This document shows, piece after piece, positions 1 to 8,273 of a stretch of DNA of 64,000 nucleotides. The stretch's first letter is position 1, and every line of letters starts with the position of its first letter. The stretch is from Gorillibacterium massiliense (lineage in GTDB: Bacteria; Bacillota; Bacilli; Paenibacillales; NBRC-103111), in contig NZ_CBQR020000102.1 in assembly GCF_000455485.1 (NCBI RefSeq), positions 62,001 through 126,000 on the forward strand, in the 5' to 3' direction. The position numbers and the translations under genes were made by a program. The notes under the pieces were generated by a model, which was given only the letters and a program-made list of their open reading frames with translations, was not told where the DNA came from and ran no database searches.

Positions 1-39
1 TTTGGACGGATTTCCGGAAATAAGAAGAACTTGCGGCAT
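1..39 (-). CDS. Start of an NADPH-dependent FMN reductase-like protein (partial)
   Basis: Only the first 13 codons lie in the window; the gene continues off the left edge. They read MPQVLLISGNPSK. An AGGGAGG ribosome-binding site lies 7 bases before the ATG at 39. A hydrophobic first strand followed by SGNPS is how flavodoxin-fold NADPH:FMN reductases (SsuE/azoreductase-like) begin, where this loop binds the FMN phosphate. The family call rests on this short stretch only, so it is tentative. That a coding start exists here is better supported, by the ribosome-binding site and the frame. Confidence 0.45.
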   Translation of the reverse strand, partial: MPQVLLISGNPSK

Positions 40-197
40 CTCTCATACCTCCCTTATATGCATCTAGCATACGGCTAATCGCCCGATAACGCCAATCAAA
101 CGGCACATAGCCCCTACTCCGCTTACATAAAATCCTTCTTATATGATCGGCCTGATGCTGTCTATACCGGGATTGCCGTCCGGTCTTCCTTCAAACA

Positions 198-238
198 CAA
201 AAAAAGCCTGAACCCTCTTTTCCGGGGCTTCGGGCTTA
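198..238 (-). terminator. Rho-independent terminator of the channel operon
   Basis: Read on the minus strand, AAGCCCGAAGCCCC pairs imperfectly with GGGTTCAGGCTT and is followed by a run of seven T. It lies just after the stop codon of the potassium-channel gene and closes the 4.6-0.26 kb operon. Confidence 0.85.
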
Positions 239-256
239 TCTTGCATTAACGTGCGT

Positions 257-1273
257 TCACTTTCCCGCAATCCGTTGATATGTCGCTTCGTCAGAGACGA
301 CAAACAAGCGCGCATCCTTCGGCAGCGGCTTATCCAGCTTTCGGTTAATGCCGAGGTCGTTCCGGTCCGAAAGCAAGGTAGCGCCTTGCCGGAGCAGGTC
401 CTGAAAGGCTTCTCCGTATGTTTTCCACGAGGGATTCACCGGCACCTCGTACAAATCGTCGCCGTACTGCCGGCTGATCAACTGATTGATCACTTCGGAG
501 CTGCCCGTTTGCAGCGCCGCCCGCACCGCCAAACGGGAGACGGCGTCATGGGACAGGATGAACTCATTCACCTGCACATGGCGAAAATTTTGAATGTTCT
601 TTTCCTGCAGAATTTCTACTGTCGTATGGACCTGCGGCGCCATGCGCTCGATGCTGGATGCAATAAGCAGCGATTTGCCGTCCGAGAGGGATGGATCGTC
701 GATCCGCCCGTCGGCAAAGAGGATCACCGCCCGTGCTTCGCCAAGTCTCGCTTTGAGCAGCACCTCTTCCGAGGAAGGGTCTCCGCTGATAAAATGCACC
801 TGCTCCACATACTCTAAAGGGTGGCGGTCAGCCACGTCGATCAGTACGATATGAACGTCCGGCAGATACGAAAAAATTTCGTCTATGGCGGACTGCGCTT
901 TTTTGCTCCAATTGATGACGATGATGTGATTCTTACCTCGGAAGGTCAACGCTCCCGCTCCTCTCTTCCGCTGGAACTCCGCCATGGCGTCGATCACTTT
1001 GCCGATGACCAGGCTCAAGAGTCCGATCCCGAATACATACAGGAACATGGTTAGCCACTTCCCAGCCACTGTATGGGCGAAATAATCGCCGTAACCTACA
1101 GTAGCCATAGTCGTCATGACCCAATACAGGGCGGTAAACCAGCTATGGAACGTGGAAGGCTCCAGCAAATAAGCGGCAGTGGCGCTGACCAAAACGAACA
1201 ATAAAATGATCATTCCGATGCTTCGCTTTCTTAACCGCATCATTTTCGTCGTGATCCGGATGAAGTAATGCAC
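257..1273 (-). CDS. Potassium channel protein with RCK/TrkA-N domain
   Basis: A two-transmembrane K+ channel subunit with a cytoplasmic nucleotide-binding regulatory domain. Residues ~17-37 form TM1, ~45-60 the pore helix with selectivity filter TVGYGD, and ~70-90 TM2. A Rossmann-like TrkA-N/RCK domain follows (HIIVINWSKKAQ near 115), and a C-terminal TrkA-C-like part ends the protein. The length of 338 residues is typical of YugO/MthK-type channels. GTG start after an AAGGGGC-type site. It is the last gene of a minus-strand operon, 23 bases after the DUF350 gene. Neighbourhoods of DUF350, Gsp-synthase-like and channel genes recur in bacteria, which suggests a polyamine- or envelope-stress role; that role is inference. 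Confidence 0.9.
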   Translation of the reverse strand: MHYFIRITTKMMRLRKRSIGMIILLFVLVSATAAYLLEPSTFHSWFTALYWVMTTMATVGYGDYFAHTVAGKWLTMFLYVFGIGLLSLVIGKVIDAMAEFQRKRGAGALTFRGKNHIIVINWSKKAQSAIDEIFSYLPDVHIVLIDVADRHPLEYVEQVHFISGDPSSEEVLLKARLGEARAVILFADGRIDDPSLSDGKSLLIASSIERMAPQVHTTVEILQEKNIQNFRHVQVNEFILSHDAVSRLAVRAALQTGSSEVINQLISRQYGDDLYEVPVNPSWKTYGEAFQDLLRQGATLLSDRNDLGINRKLDKPLPKDARLFVVSDEATYQRIAGK

Positions 1274-1296
1274 GGCTGGCGCCCCTTCCCGGACCT

Positions 1297-1698
1297 CTAT
1301 ACGATCAGGCTGCTGACAGAGATGGCGGTACCGACGAATATGGCGAAGAGCAGCGCACCTACGGCGACATTGCCTTTTTTCAATTCTTTTGAAAGGGTCA
1401 ACCCCGGAGTGACGAGTTCAAACACCCAATAGGCGATCATAAGGCACACATAGCCCACGGCAAACCAAAGCATCATAAACCAGATGGACGTATTGGTATA
1501 CGCCGATACAGCAAGGATGATGGCCGTGGCAAGAAACTTTCCGCCCATGGCAAGACCGACGGCGACGTTCCCTCTCTTCAGCTCTTCCAAATCGTTGAAC
1601 GGCGTCATCCACATGAAAATCGCCATACCGAGAAGCTGCAACAGGATAATGATGATTACGCTGACGATAATATTAACGACGACTGTCAATTGCCCCAC
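1297..1698 (-). CDS. DUF350 family membrane protein
   Basis: A small integral membrane protein of 133 residues with four predicted TM segments arranged as two DUF350 repeats (about 1-65 and 66-133). Each repeat has a helix followed by a charged ...KRGNVAVG or ...KKGNVAVG segment. The duplicated NVAVG motif (near residues 43 and 109) is the clearest sign of the family. Its start overlaps the end of the upstream lipoprotein gene by 13 bases, so the two are probably translationally coupled. Function unknown. In Enterobacteriaceae DUF350 proteins (YjfL) also sit beside glutathionylspermidine-synthase-like enzymes, as here. Confidence 0.88.
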   Translation of the reverse strand: MGQLTVVVNIIVSVIIIILLQLLGMAIFMWMTPFNDLEELKRGNVAVGLAMGGKFLATAIILAVSAYTNTSIWFMMLWFAVGYVCLMIAYWVFELVTPGLTLSKELKKGNVAVGALLFAIFVGTAISVSSLIV

Positions 1699-2345
1699 CC
1701 CCGAAATTTTGCATAAGCCAAATCGTAATCGGCAAAATCATGCACTTCCTCCAGCTTGACGCTGGTTGTTTTCGCTTTCTCTAAAGCGGAGTAGCGGGCG
1801 TCGTCGATGGGCTGCTTGATGCGGTTGCCAGACGGTAGCTCCAGAACGGCGAAATCGCGGGTCTCGCCCTTGTATTTCGTTTTGTAAACGCCGACGACGT
1901 CGATATCTGTGGTAACCTGAATTTTCAAGTTCGCCATGTCGGTCTGGGCGTCCTTTTCCGTTTTATAGGTCTTGATGGTGGTCCAGCCGGACAAGCGGAT
2001 GTCGTTGCGCTGGTTTTCATCAGTGGTAATCTCGGCGTCCATGTACTGCAGCGTCCAGATTTTATCGCCGGTGCCGTAATTACCGTCATTGGGCATCAGC
2101 TCGTTATCGGGAAGCACCGTCATGTCGCTGCCGACCAGGTCGCCAACGGTATTTTCCACGATCTTGTAATCCCAAGGAACCCGAACGGTTCCGGTGCCGT
2201 CTTGCGTATTCGCAGATGACCCGGTTTCTGTGTTGGTGTGGAACACCGATTGCTGATCCAGACCGCAAGCGCCCAGCAGCATTACCACCAGCAATAGAGC
2301 CGCTAAGGCAAACCCTCTAGACGCTGGCTTCAACTTCGTTTGCAT
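1686..2345 (-). CDS. Lipoprotein, DUF4247-like
   Basis: A 219-residue protein with a type II signal peptide: positively charged N-terminus, hydrophobic stretch ~11-25, lipobox LLGAC with the lipidated Cys near 27. The mature part is hydrophilic and has no TM segment, so it is expected to be anchored on the outer face of the membrane. I link it tentatively to the DUF4247 lipoproteins found with DUF350 and channel genes in Bacillales; the family name is from memory of the neighbourhood, not a search. Its start lies inside the 3' end of the Gsp-synthase-like gene (29-base overlap), again suggesting coupling. Confidence 0.65.
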   Translation of the reverse strand: MQTKLKPASRGFALAALLLVVMLLGACGLDQQSVFHTNTETGSSANTQDGTGTVRVPWDYKIVENTVGDLVGSDMTVLPDNELMPNDGNYGTGDKIWTLQYMDAEITTDENQRNDIRLSGWTTIKTYKTEKDAQTDMANLKIQVTTDIDVVGVYKTKYKGETRDFAVLELPSGNRIKQPIDDARYSALEKAKTTSVKLEEVHDFADYDLAYAKFRGWGN

Positions 2346-3546
2346 CGTTTTCTTTCACTCCCATCGGGATAAAATGACTCGTATTGCCGGTAATCGGCCC
2401 CCCTGCCCGGCCCAACAAGCCGCAGGGCGTGCCGTTCAGCATGAACATGCCGGTAAGCAGGTACAGCTCGCCTTCCTCCGTATCGATCCGGGCCATGTCC
2501 GCCCGTTTTTGGTAAACCGAAGGGAACAGCGCGCTGGTGTCGTAGCCATCGTGATCCTCAATCTCCAGCTTACCTTCGGCATCAAACATCCGCACCGAAC
2601 CGCCTTCGCGGCCGAACATGGATTTGGAGACAAAGCTGCCTTCAAAAACCGGCTTGTTATAAGTAGGCAAAACATAACGGGAAATTGTCTCCCGTTCCTC
2701 TTCGTTAAAAAGCAGACCGAGCTCATAGAGCCCCCAGACCACTGCGAGCAGACCCTTCGACTGCAAGAGAATGCTGTGGGGAGGGTTGAACAGTTCCAGC
2801 TTCCCGGTTTCGACGGCGTAAGATAAGGCTTCACCGCCTTCATCCACGGCCATCCATTCTTTTGGATATAGAGCGAACATTCGCTCAATTACCCGGCCGT
2901 CCTGATCCATAACCGTCCCTTTGTCGATCTGCAAATCCATGCAATCTACATAGTTGACCTCAAGCCCGCTGTGCATGCCAAGCGCCTCGATGGTGCCGGA
3001 ATCCTCCTGGTGCCAACCGTAAGCGACACAGGCGATGGTGTCCGGCCGGTATTCCGCCCAAGCTTCCGCCACCAGTTCCTTCATTCTCCCGTTGGGAGAA
3101 TGAATTCCTTCCCGTTCGCACAGCCACGGAGTGGCGATGGCTGCCTCCACATACCCCGTTGGAGTATCGGCATTCAGCTCCAGCAGTTTGATGGTGCCGT
3201 CGTTTGCCACCGCGTAATCAAACCGGGCGTACCGGCTGATAAAACCGGCAGGCGGCAGAGGCAACGTGTCGAGCATTTTCCACAGGACAGGGGGAATGCC
3301 GATCAACTCGTACATGGCCGGATTACCGTGAATATGCCGGGCCGCTTTGTCGAGAATGCTCCACAGCTTGGCGGATGCCTGTTCCAGCTCCCGATACGTA
3401 TCTCCGCTCAAGACGGCCAGTTGGTCGAGCCAATATTCTTCGTCTTCCAAATCCGCCCAGGTAAACCCCAGTTCCTCCAACTGCTCCACCAAAGGAGCTC
3501 GTTCCCGGCCCGGACGCCTAAGCAATTCGAATGCTCCCATGGTCAT
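2317..3546 (-). CDS. Glutathionylspermidine synthase-like ATP-grasp enzyme
   Basis: A 409-residue protein matching the synthetase half of glutathionylspermidine synthase (PF03738; YjfC/YgiC type). Recognisable stretches are RYARFDYAV near 105, LLELNADTPTGYVEAA near 120-135, YPKEWM near 228, and the C-terminal end TGMFMLNGTPCGLLGRAGGPITGNTSHFIPMGV. The N-E-x-D-x-P-T segment and the Gly-rich C-terminal loop are typical of this ATP-grasp fold. It probably ligates a carboxylate to an amine with ATP, but YjfC/YgiC homologues lack the amidase domain and their real substrates are unproven. The ATG overlaps the upstream stop by 4 bases. Confidence 0.85.
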   Translation of the reverse strand: MTMGAFELLRRPGRERAPLVEQLEELGFTWADLEDEEYWLDQLAVLSGDTYRELEQASAKLWSILDKAARHIHGNPAMYELIGIPPVLWKMLDTLPLPPAGFISRYARFDYAVANDGTIKLLELNADTPTGYVEAAIATPWLCEREGIHSPNGRMKELVAEAWAEYRPDTIACVAYGWHQEDSGTIEALGMHSGLEVNYVDCMDLQIDKGTVMDQDGRVIERMFALYPKEWMAVDEGGEALSYAVETGKLELFNPPHSILLQSKGLLAVVWGLYELGLLFNEEERETISRYVLPTYNKPVFEGSFVSKSMFGREGGSVRMFDAEGKLEIEDHDGYDTSALFPSVYQKRADMARIDTEEGELYLLTGMFMLNGTPCGLLGRAGGPITGNTSHFIPMGVKENDANEVEASV

Positions 3547-4343
3547 CCGCCAAATCCGCTCGACTTGGAGCCGCCGGATTTTGTGCTGGTACCGGACTTC
3601 GTGCTAGATTTTGTACTGCTCTTCGTGCTCGAGCCGGAGCTTGTGCCGGATTTCGTACTGGACACCGAACCCGAATTCGTTGTTGTTTTCGTACCTGACG
3701 AGCTGAGATTGCTGGACTTGCCCCCAATGCTGCCCTTCTTCGCGGAGGTGGACCGCTTCGTAAACGTGCCGACGGAGGTAGAGGTCTTCGGTTTAACCGC
3801 CGAGCCGGGAACATTTTTGTTTTGGAAGGTCTCGCTCGTGAACGTCCGCGGCTTGTAGGCCGTACTCGTTCCGGTATAATACCCCCGGTGATCGTTATAC
3901 CAGCCCCGCGACGAGTAGTTCCCGCCGCTGTTGAATAGCAGGTGATAGAGCAGCAGATCGTCCCAGCCGAAGCCGGAGTGATACGACCCACCGTAGTTGT
4001 TGATCACCGTGGTCGTTCCGCCCGTCGTGCCCGACCCCGTTCCTTCCGCCGCTGTCCCGGAATTCTGCTCGTCTAATTGATCCCCTGGAAGAGGAATGCT
4101 CCAGTCGACGTTCGGGTCGAAATAGGCCTTCACTTCGTCCGTTGACCAGCTTACAAGCTGAGGTTGATCGGTTTTTGCCGATTCAGCGACAGCCGCTCCA
4201 GTCGACAGGAACGCATTGGCCAAAAGCGCGATACCCAGGGAAGTGGACAAGACCTTGAGAGGCTTTCCCTCCGGCGTCGTCAGCCGGGAAATCGCCGGCT
4301 GCTTTTCGTCCTTCGCCTGTTCCGATTCATGGTCGTTCATCAA
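3543..4343 (-). CDS. Ser/Thr/Lys/Gly-rich protein of the Gsp-like operon
   Basis: A 266-residue protein of unknown function. Residues 1-30 are hydrophilic (MMNDHESEQAKDEK). A hydrophobic segment at ~35-53 may be an uncleaved signal or TM anchor. A Gly/Tyr-rich middle (GGSYHSGFGWDDLLLYHLLF) follows, and the last ~75 residues are almost only Ser, Thr, Lys and Gly, ending in SSGFGG. The tail is low-complexity and probably disordered. It is similar in style to the Gly/Ser-rich YgiB/YjfM-type proteins (DUF1190) that accompany YjfC/YgiC in enterobacteria, but the sequences are not clearly homologous. Starts 27 bases after the small first gene; overlaps the ATP-grasp gene by 4 bases. Confidence 0.7.
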   Translation of the reverse strand: MMNDHESEQAKDEKQPAISRLTTPEGKPLKVLSTSLGIALLANAFLSTGAAVAESAKTDQPQLVSWSTDEVKAYFDPNVDWSIPLPGDQLDEQNSGTAAEGTGSGTTGGTTTVINNYGGSYHSGFGWDDLLLYHLLFNSGGNYSSRGWYNDHRGYYTGTSTAYKPRTFTSETFQNKNVPGSAVKPKTSTSVGTFTKRSTSAKKGSIGGKSSNLSSSGTKTTTNSGSVSSTKSGTSSGSSTKSSTKSSTKSGTSTKSGGSKSSGFGG

Positions 4344-4370
4344 AATAATAGCCTCCTTCTATAACCTTGC

Positions 4371-4586
4371 TTACACGCTCTGCATCGGGACAAGCAGCAG
4401 TTCCAAATGGCCGCTATCCACATTAAGCCTGCCCTCGATGGTTTCATATTCCCGTCCGTCGACGACGAGATAGTTGACATGCTCCAGCGCCGCAATCATC
4501 GCCGCGCTCCAAAGGCGCTCTTCAATTTGCCGGAGACCCCCCTCTGGCAATTTTTCCAATAGTATCACATTCATGCTGTCGCTCAT
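4371..4586 (-). CDS. Small protein, first gene of the Gsp-like operon
   Basis: A 71-residue protein, MSDSMNVILLEKL..., of no family I recognise. I chose the ATG at 4586 because AAAGGTGG lies 8 bases before it; an upstream in-frame ATG at 4592 is only 2 bases from that site. The composition is that of a normal soluble alpha/beta protein. Its position directly before the Ser-rich protein (27-base gap) and on the same strand makes it the first gene of this operon. The function is unknown. Confidence 0.6.
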   Translation of the reverse strand: MSDSMNVILLEKLPEGGLRQIEERLWSAAMIAALEHVNYLVVDGREYETIEGRLNVDSGHLELLLVPMQSV

Positions 4587-4756
4587 CTTCATTCCCACCT
4601 TTCTTAGATCACTACCCATCTATTACGAGGTTCGACTCCGATTGTTCCAGATTCTTATGCCCAGGATAAACGGCTTCTCCGTCCATATTGGACGCGCGAC
4701 GTTTACCGTAGCGGAATCGGGCTAAGTATAATAAATTTTTATACTTTCCGATGTAG

Positions 4757-4793
4757 AAAAAAAAGAATCGTACCCATCAAGGATACGATCATT
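4757..4793 (-). terminator. Terminator of the ECF transporter operon
   Basis: On the minus strand GATCGTATCC pairs with GGGTACGATT across a five-base loop and is followed by CTTTTTTTT. It lies about 60 bases after the EcfT stop codon. Confidence 0.85.
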
Positions 4794-4852
4794 TATTCCC
4801 TCGCGCAATGCTAGTTTTTCTCTTTTTCTTCCAGAAACAAGCATCCGCTTCC

Positions 4853-5683
4853 CTACTGAAAAATAGTATAAAACCGCGACCCGTTCACTACCATCATCGA
4901 TACGCACACAACAGCAATCACTATAACAAGAGCGACCGCCGCATAGTCCCCTGCTGCAAACGGACGATAGCGATACCAGGTGCGTCTTGCCTTTTGTCCG
5001 AACCCCCGAAGCTCCATAGCGGCGCTAACGCTATCAATCCGCTCCACACTGGCCAAAATCAAAGGTAGAAGGATCGAGACAGCGTTTTTCAATCGCGCAA
5101 CCAGATTTTCTTTGCGGGAAATATCGATCCCCCTGGCCTGAGCCGAGAACGAGATGTTTTCGTAATCCCGCTGGATATCGGGAATATAGCGCATGGCAAG
5201 GGAGACGGCATAAGCGATTTTATAGGGGACGCCGATCCGGTTGAGGGAAGCTGCAAACTCGCTGGGGTCAGTCGTCAGGATGAACAAAAGCGCCATCGGG
5301 GTAACGGTCAGGTACTTCAAGGCGATATTGAACTGGTAAAAAAGCTGCTCCGCCGTCACTGCATAATGCCCCCCGAAGGAAAAGAGAAGGTGCCGCGCGC
5401 CATACAACTTCACACCCTCCTGAGGTGAAAAAGCGAAGATGGCGAGCTGATTGAGCAGGAAGAAAAACAAGATCACATAGAGAACGAAAGCGTACTCCCG
5501 AAATTCCACTTTGGAACGCCATAACGCGATCAAAGCGATGACGAACATCGCCAGCAGACAGCGGGTATCATAAGTTACCATGGCGGAGACGGACCAAACA
5601 AGAAAGACGATCAGCTTCGAAGCTCCCGTCAGACGGTGGATTGCGCTATCCTTCTTTGTATAAGCGAGCATTTTCGCTGTCAT
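4853..5683 (-). CDS. ecfT: ECF transporter transmembrane subunit EcfT
   Basis: The 276-residue membrane scaffold subunit of an energy-coupling-factor importer (CbiQ family). It has about five TM segments, the first near 22-45 and the last at 248-268. The coupling-helix motif SAQARGIDI near residue 180 and AAMELRGFG near 223 are the two Ala-Arg-Gly signatures that contact the ATPases. The ATG overlaps the stop of the ATPase gene by 4 bases (ATGA), so the two are translated together. It would join the double ATPase and the S component to import a vitamin-like solute. Confidence 0.92.
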   Translation of the reverse strand: MTAKMLAYTKKDSAIHRLTGASKLIVFLVWSVSAMVTYDTRCLLAMFVIALIALWRSKVEFREYAFVLYVILFFFLLNQLAIFAFSPQEGVKLYGARHLLFSFGGHYAVTAEQLFYQFNIALKYLTVTPMALLFILTTDPSEFAASLNRIGVPYKIAYAVSLAMRYIPDIQRDYENISFSAQARGIDISRKENLVARLKNAVSILLPLILASVERIDSVSAAMELRGFGQKARRTWYRYRPFAAGDYAAVALVIVIAVVCVSMMVVNGSRFYTIFQ

Positions 5684-7386
5684 CGGCGGCGCACCTCCCG
5701 GTCGTGCTCGATAAAATGACGCACGAATGCCTGGGGCTCGCAGATGCCTGCGCGCCGCGCCAGCTCATGGACCGATGTCGTCTTTAAGCCCGTCGCCTCC
5801 ACGACTTCCTCGCGGGTCAACAAGGAAGCCGGATGGTCATCGGCCAAAAGCCGGCCGTCGGCCAGAACGACAGTCCGTTCGGCATATTCCAGCATGAGGT
5901 GCATGTCATGAGTGATCATAATGACGGTGATGCCCGACTCGTTCAACCCCCGCAAAAACTCCATCATTTCATTGTAATGACGAAAATCCTGGCCGGCCGT
6001 CGGTTCATCGAGAATGATGACCTCGGGATTCAACACAAGGATGGCGGCGATGGTCACCCGTTTTTTCTGTCCGAAGCTGAGCGCTGAGATCGGCCAATTG
6101 CGGTATTCGTACAGTCCGCATACGCGGAGAACGGCATGAACCCGGTCCCGGATCTCCTCCTCCGCCACGCCCCGTGTCTTCAGCCCGAGAGCGACCTCCT
6201 CGAAAACCCCGACTTTCGAAATCATATGGTTAGGATTTTGCATGACGAAGCCGATCCGCTCCGCCCGCTCTTTGATCGTGTCTCCGCGCATATCGCGGCC
6301 TTCATAAAGAATCCGGCCTCCGCCGGGTCGGTAAAATCCGCAGATCAGCCGGGACAGGGTAGATTTGCCGGCGCCGTTTTTTCCGACGATACTGAGCATC
6401 TCCCCTTTACCGATAGCGAAAGAAAGATCGTGCAGTACGGGCGCCCCTTTTTCATAGGAAAACGAAAGCTCCTGCAGCTCCAGGAGCGGTGGGCGCTGGG
6501 GAACAGGCTGGGTTGCCCGCCATCCGTCGTGCCAAGCTTGCAGCTTGCCTGTACATGTCACGAGATCAATGGTTTGGATGTGCTGGGGATTCATCTCCGT
6601 CTCGATTCGGCAGCCGGCGTATTTCAAGGCGGTGAGATACAGCGGTTCGCGCAGGCCTGTTTGTGCCAAAAGACTGGAGGAAAGCAGCTTGGAGGCTGGC
6701 TGGTCCGCCAAAATCTGGCCGTTGTCCATGACGATAATCCGGTCCACGGGACGGTGAAGGACCTCCTCCAGCCGGTGCTCGATGATGAGGACGGTTTTCC
6801 CTGTTTCCCGGTGCAACTGATCAATCCGCTCGATGGCCGCCTTTCCCGCAGCCGGGTCCAAATTGGCCAAGGGCTCGTCAAACAGCAGGATGTCGACATC
6901 GCTCACCAGCACACCCGCAAGAGTCGTCCGCTGCTTCTGCCCGCCCGACAACGCATGGGGCGAGGCGTCAAGGCGGTCCTCCAGACCGACGGCTCGCGCC
7001 GCTTCCTTCACCCGGATGCGCATCGCGTCCAAGGGCTCCGCGTCGTTTTCCAGCCGGAAGGCGATGTCTTCGCCCACAGTCAGCCCGACGAACTGCCCGT
7101 CCGGATCCTGCAAAACCGTGCCCACTTGTTCGGAAGCGCGGGCAATGCCGACGTTTTTCCGTTCCTCCCCCATGATCCGGAGAATGCCCTTCGTTTCACC
7201 CGGATAAAAAAACGGGGCCAACCCGTTGATGCAGTGGCCCAACGTGCTTTTTCCCGAACCGGATGGGCCGACGATCAGCACTTTTTCACCTTGATGTAAA
7301 GTAAGATGGATGTCGTGAAGAGTAGGCTCCGATTGGGCCCTATATTGGAAGCTGAACCCGATAAATTCAATAGCCGGTGATCTCAT
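5680..7386 (-). CDS. ECF transporter double ATPase (fused EcfA-EcfA')
   Basis: Two complete ABC ATPase domains in one chain. The first has Walker A GPSGSGKST, signature LSGGQKQR and Walker B ILLFDEP. The second has Walker A GKNGAGKST, a changed signature LSFGQKKR and Walker B VIILDEP. This tandem architecture is that of YkoD/UmpA-type ECF ATPases. I start it at the ATG at 7386 (568 residues), which has GAGGT 7 bases upstream. The longer frame up to 7455 would run through the terminator hairpin at 7435-7465. The ATPase powers uptake together with EcfT and the S component. The second domain's signature has Phe in place of Gly, which may mean the two sites are not equivalent. Confidence 0.92.
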   Translation of the reverse strand: MRSPAIEFIGFSFQYRAQSEPTLHDIHLTLHQGEKVLIVGPSGSGKSTLGHCINGLAPFFYPGETKGILRIMGEERKNVGIARASEQVGTVLQDPDGQFVGLTVGEDIAFRLENDAEPLDAMRIRVKEAARAVGLEDRLDASPHALSGGQKQRTTLAGVLVSDVDILLFDEPLANLDPAAGKAAIERIDQLHRETGKTVLIIEHRLEEVLHRPVDRIIVMDNGQILADQPASKLLSSSLLAQTGLREPLYLTALKYAGCRIETEMNPQHIQTIDLVTCTGKLQAWHDGWRATQPVPQRPPLLELQELSFSYEKGAPVLHDLSFAIGKGEMLSIVGKNGAGKSTLSRLICGFYRPGGGRILYEGRDMRGDTIKERAERIGFVMQNPNHMISKVGVFEEVALGLKTRGVAEEEIRDRVHAVLRVCGLYEYRNWPISALSFGQKKRVTIAAILVLNPEVIILDEPTAGQDFRHYNEMMEFLRGLNESGITVIMITHDMHLMLEYAERTVVLADGRLLADDHPASLLTREEVVEATGLKTTSVHELARRAGICEPQAFVRHFIEHDREVRRR

Positions 7387-7434
7387 GTAAGGTACCTCGA
7401 CGTTCCGCCCTCCTGGGAAGGCGATGGAATGGAG

Positions 7435-7465
7435 TAAAAAAGCCGGTGCGATCACCGGCTTAAGG
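7435..7465 (-). terminator. Intra-operon terminator after the S-component gene
   Basis: On the minus strand AAGCCGGTG ATCG CACCGGCTT is followed by TTT. The perfect 9-bp stem sits between the S-component stop and the ATPase start. It probably sets a higher level of S component than of the ATPase/T module, by partial readthrough. Confidence 0.8.
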
Positions 7466-7498
7466 TTATGAAGTAGTGGATGAAGGGCTTAAACTTCC

Positions 7499-8059
7499 TT
7501 AAGCTTCCCGGCTCAGACTGCCCTTTTTCGTGCGGGTACGGGCATAGGCGGAGAGGAGCAGGGTGCCGAGAATCGCCACGGTGACGATGTTGGCGGCTCC
7601 GGCTACGAGGCCCTGGGTGTATACCTTATCCGCCGGCTCAGCGTAGATGAGAATGTCCAGCGTCGGCGCCAAGACAAACCAGGCGATGGCATTGGCAATA
7701 ATCTGATAAAGATTGAAGCGGATGATCTCGTTCCGGCCGAATTCCCCGTCATGGATGCGGATTTTCCCGGAAGCTAGACCGATGAGTAGGCCGACGACGG
7801 CAGAGGCAATCACCCAACTGAACCAAGGAGAGCCGTAAAAAATCGCATCCTTCAGGGTATGGCCGATGAGGCCGATGAGCAAGCCCGCCACTGGACCATA
7901 CAGCAACGCCATTAAAGCCAAGAGAGCGTATGTCGTTTCGATGTTGGTATTGGGAATGCCCGAAGGTATAGAGCCGAACCTCCCCAAAATGACGAATAGC
8001 GCGGACCCAATGCCGACAGCCACGATCGTTTTTACCGATAAACCGTTTCCTTTTGCCAA
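7499..8059 (-). CDS. ECF transporter S component, UPF0397 family
   Basis: A 186-residue membrane protein with about five TM segments. The N-terminal stretch [20 protein letters not shown], then [16 protein letters not shown] and [13 protein letters not shown], are characteristic of UPF0397 proteins, which act as substrate-binding S components of ECF importers. The substrate is not established. I start it at the TTG at 8059, which lies 8 bases after GGGAGG; the upstream TTG at 8065 is only 2 bases from that site. No TPP, FMN or cobalamin riboswitch is apparent in the ~130 bases upstream, so the leader does not reveal the ligand. Confidence 0.88.
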   Translation of the reverse strand: MAKGNGLSVKTIVAVGIGSALFVILGRFGSIPSGIPNTNIETTYALLALMALLYGPVAGLLIGLIGHTLKDAIFYGSPWFSWVIASAVVGLLIGLASGKIRIHDGEFGRNEIIRFNLYQIIANAIAWFVLAPTLDILIYAEPADKVYTQGLVAGAANIVTVAILGTLLLSAYARTRTKKGSLSREA

Positions 8060-8193
8060 ATGCAATCCCTCCCAGGTTCGTCCTTGTACATTGTTATGGG
8101 TTACCTATGCGTACATAATGCCGCTTATGTATAGATGGAGAAAATTTCAAACGATTTATATTATTGTACATCGGAATACTTGGGATTACAAGA

Positions 8194-8240
8194 AAAAACG
8201 ACTGCTCCCGTCTCTGTCTGTCACCGCTTGGGAGCAGTCT
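8194..8240 (-). terminator. Terminator after the secreted-protein gene
   Basis: On the minus strand GACTGCTCCC pairs with GGGAGCAGTC around an 18-20 base loop, followed by GTTTTTTC. It ends the SDR / secreted-protein transcription unit. Confidence 0.85.
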
Positions 8241-8273
8241 ATTCCGAAGCTGTCTTCGGCGCGGCAGCCTGTG

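Noticed and set aside
4722-4907. 61-codon minus-strand frame overlapping the EcfT end
   Set aside because: It spans the ECF terminator and has no start signals.
6136-7299. Plus-strand open frame of 387 codons
   Set aside because: Antisense to the double ECF ATPase, whose motifs are all intact; codon pattern is the mirror of the real gene.
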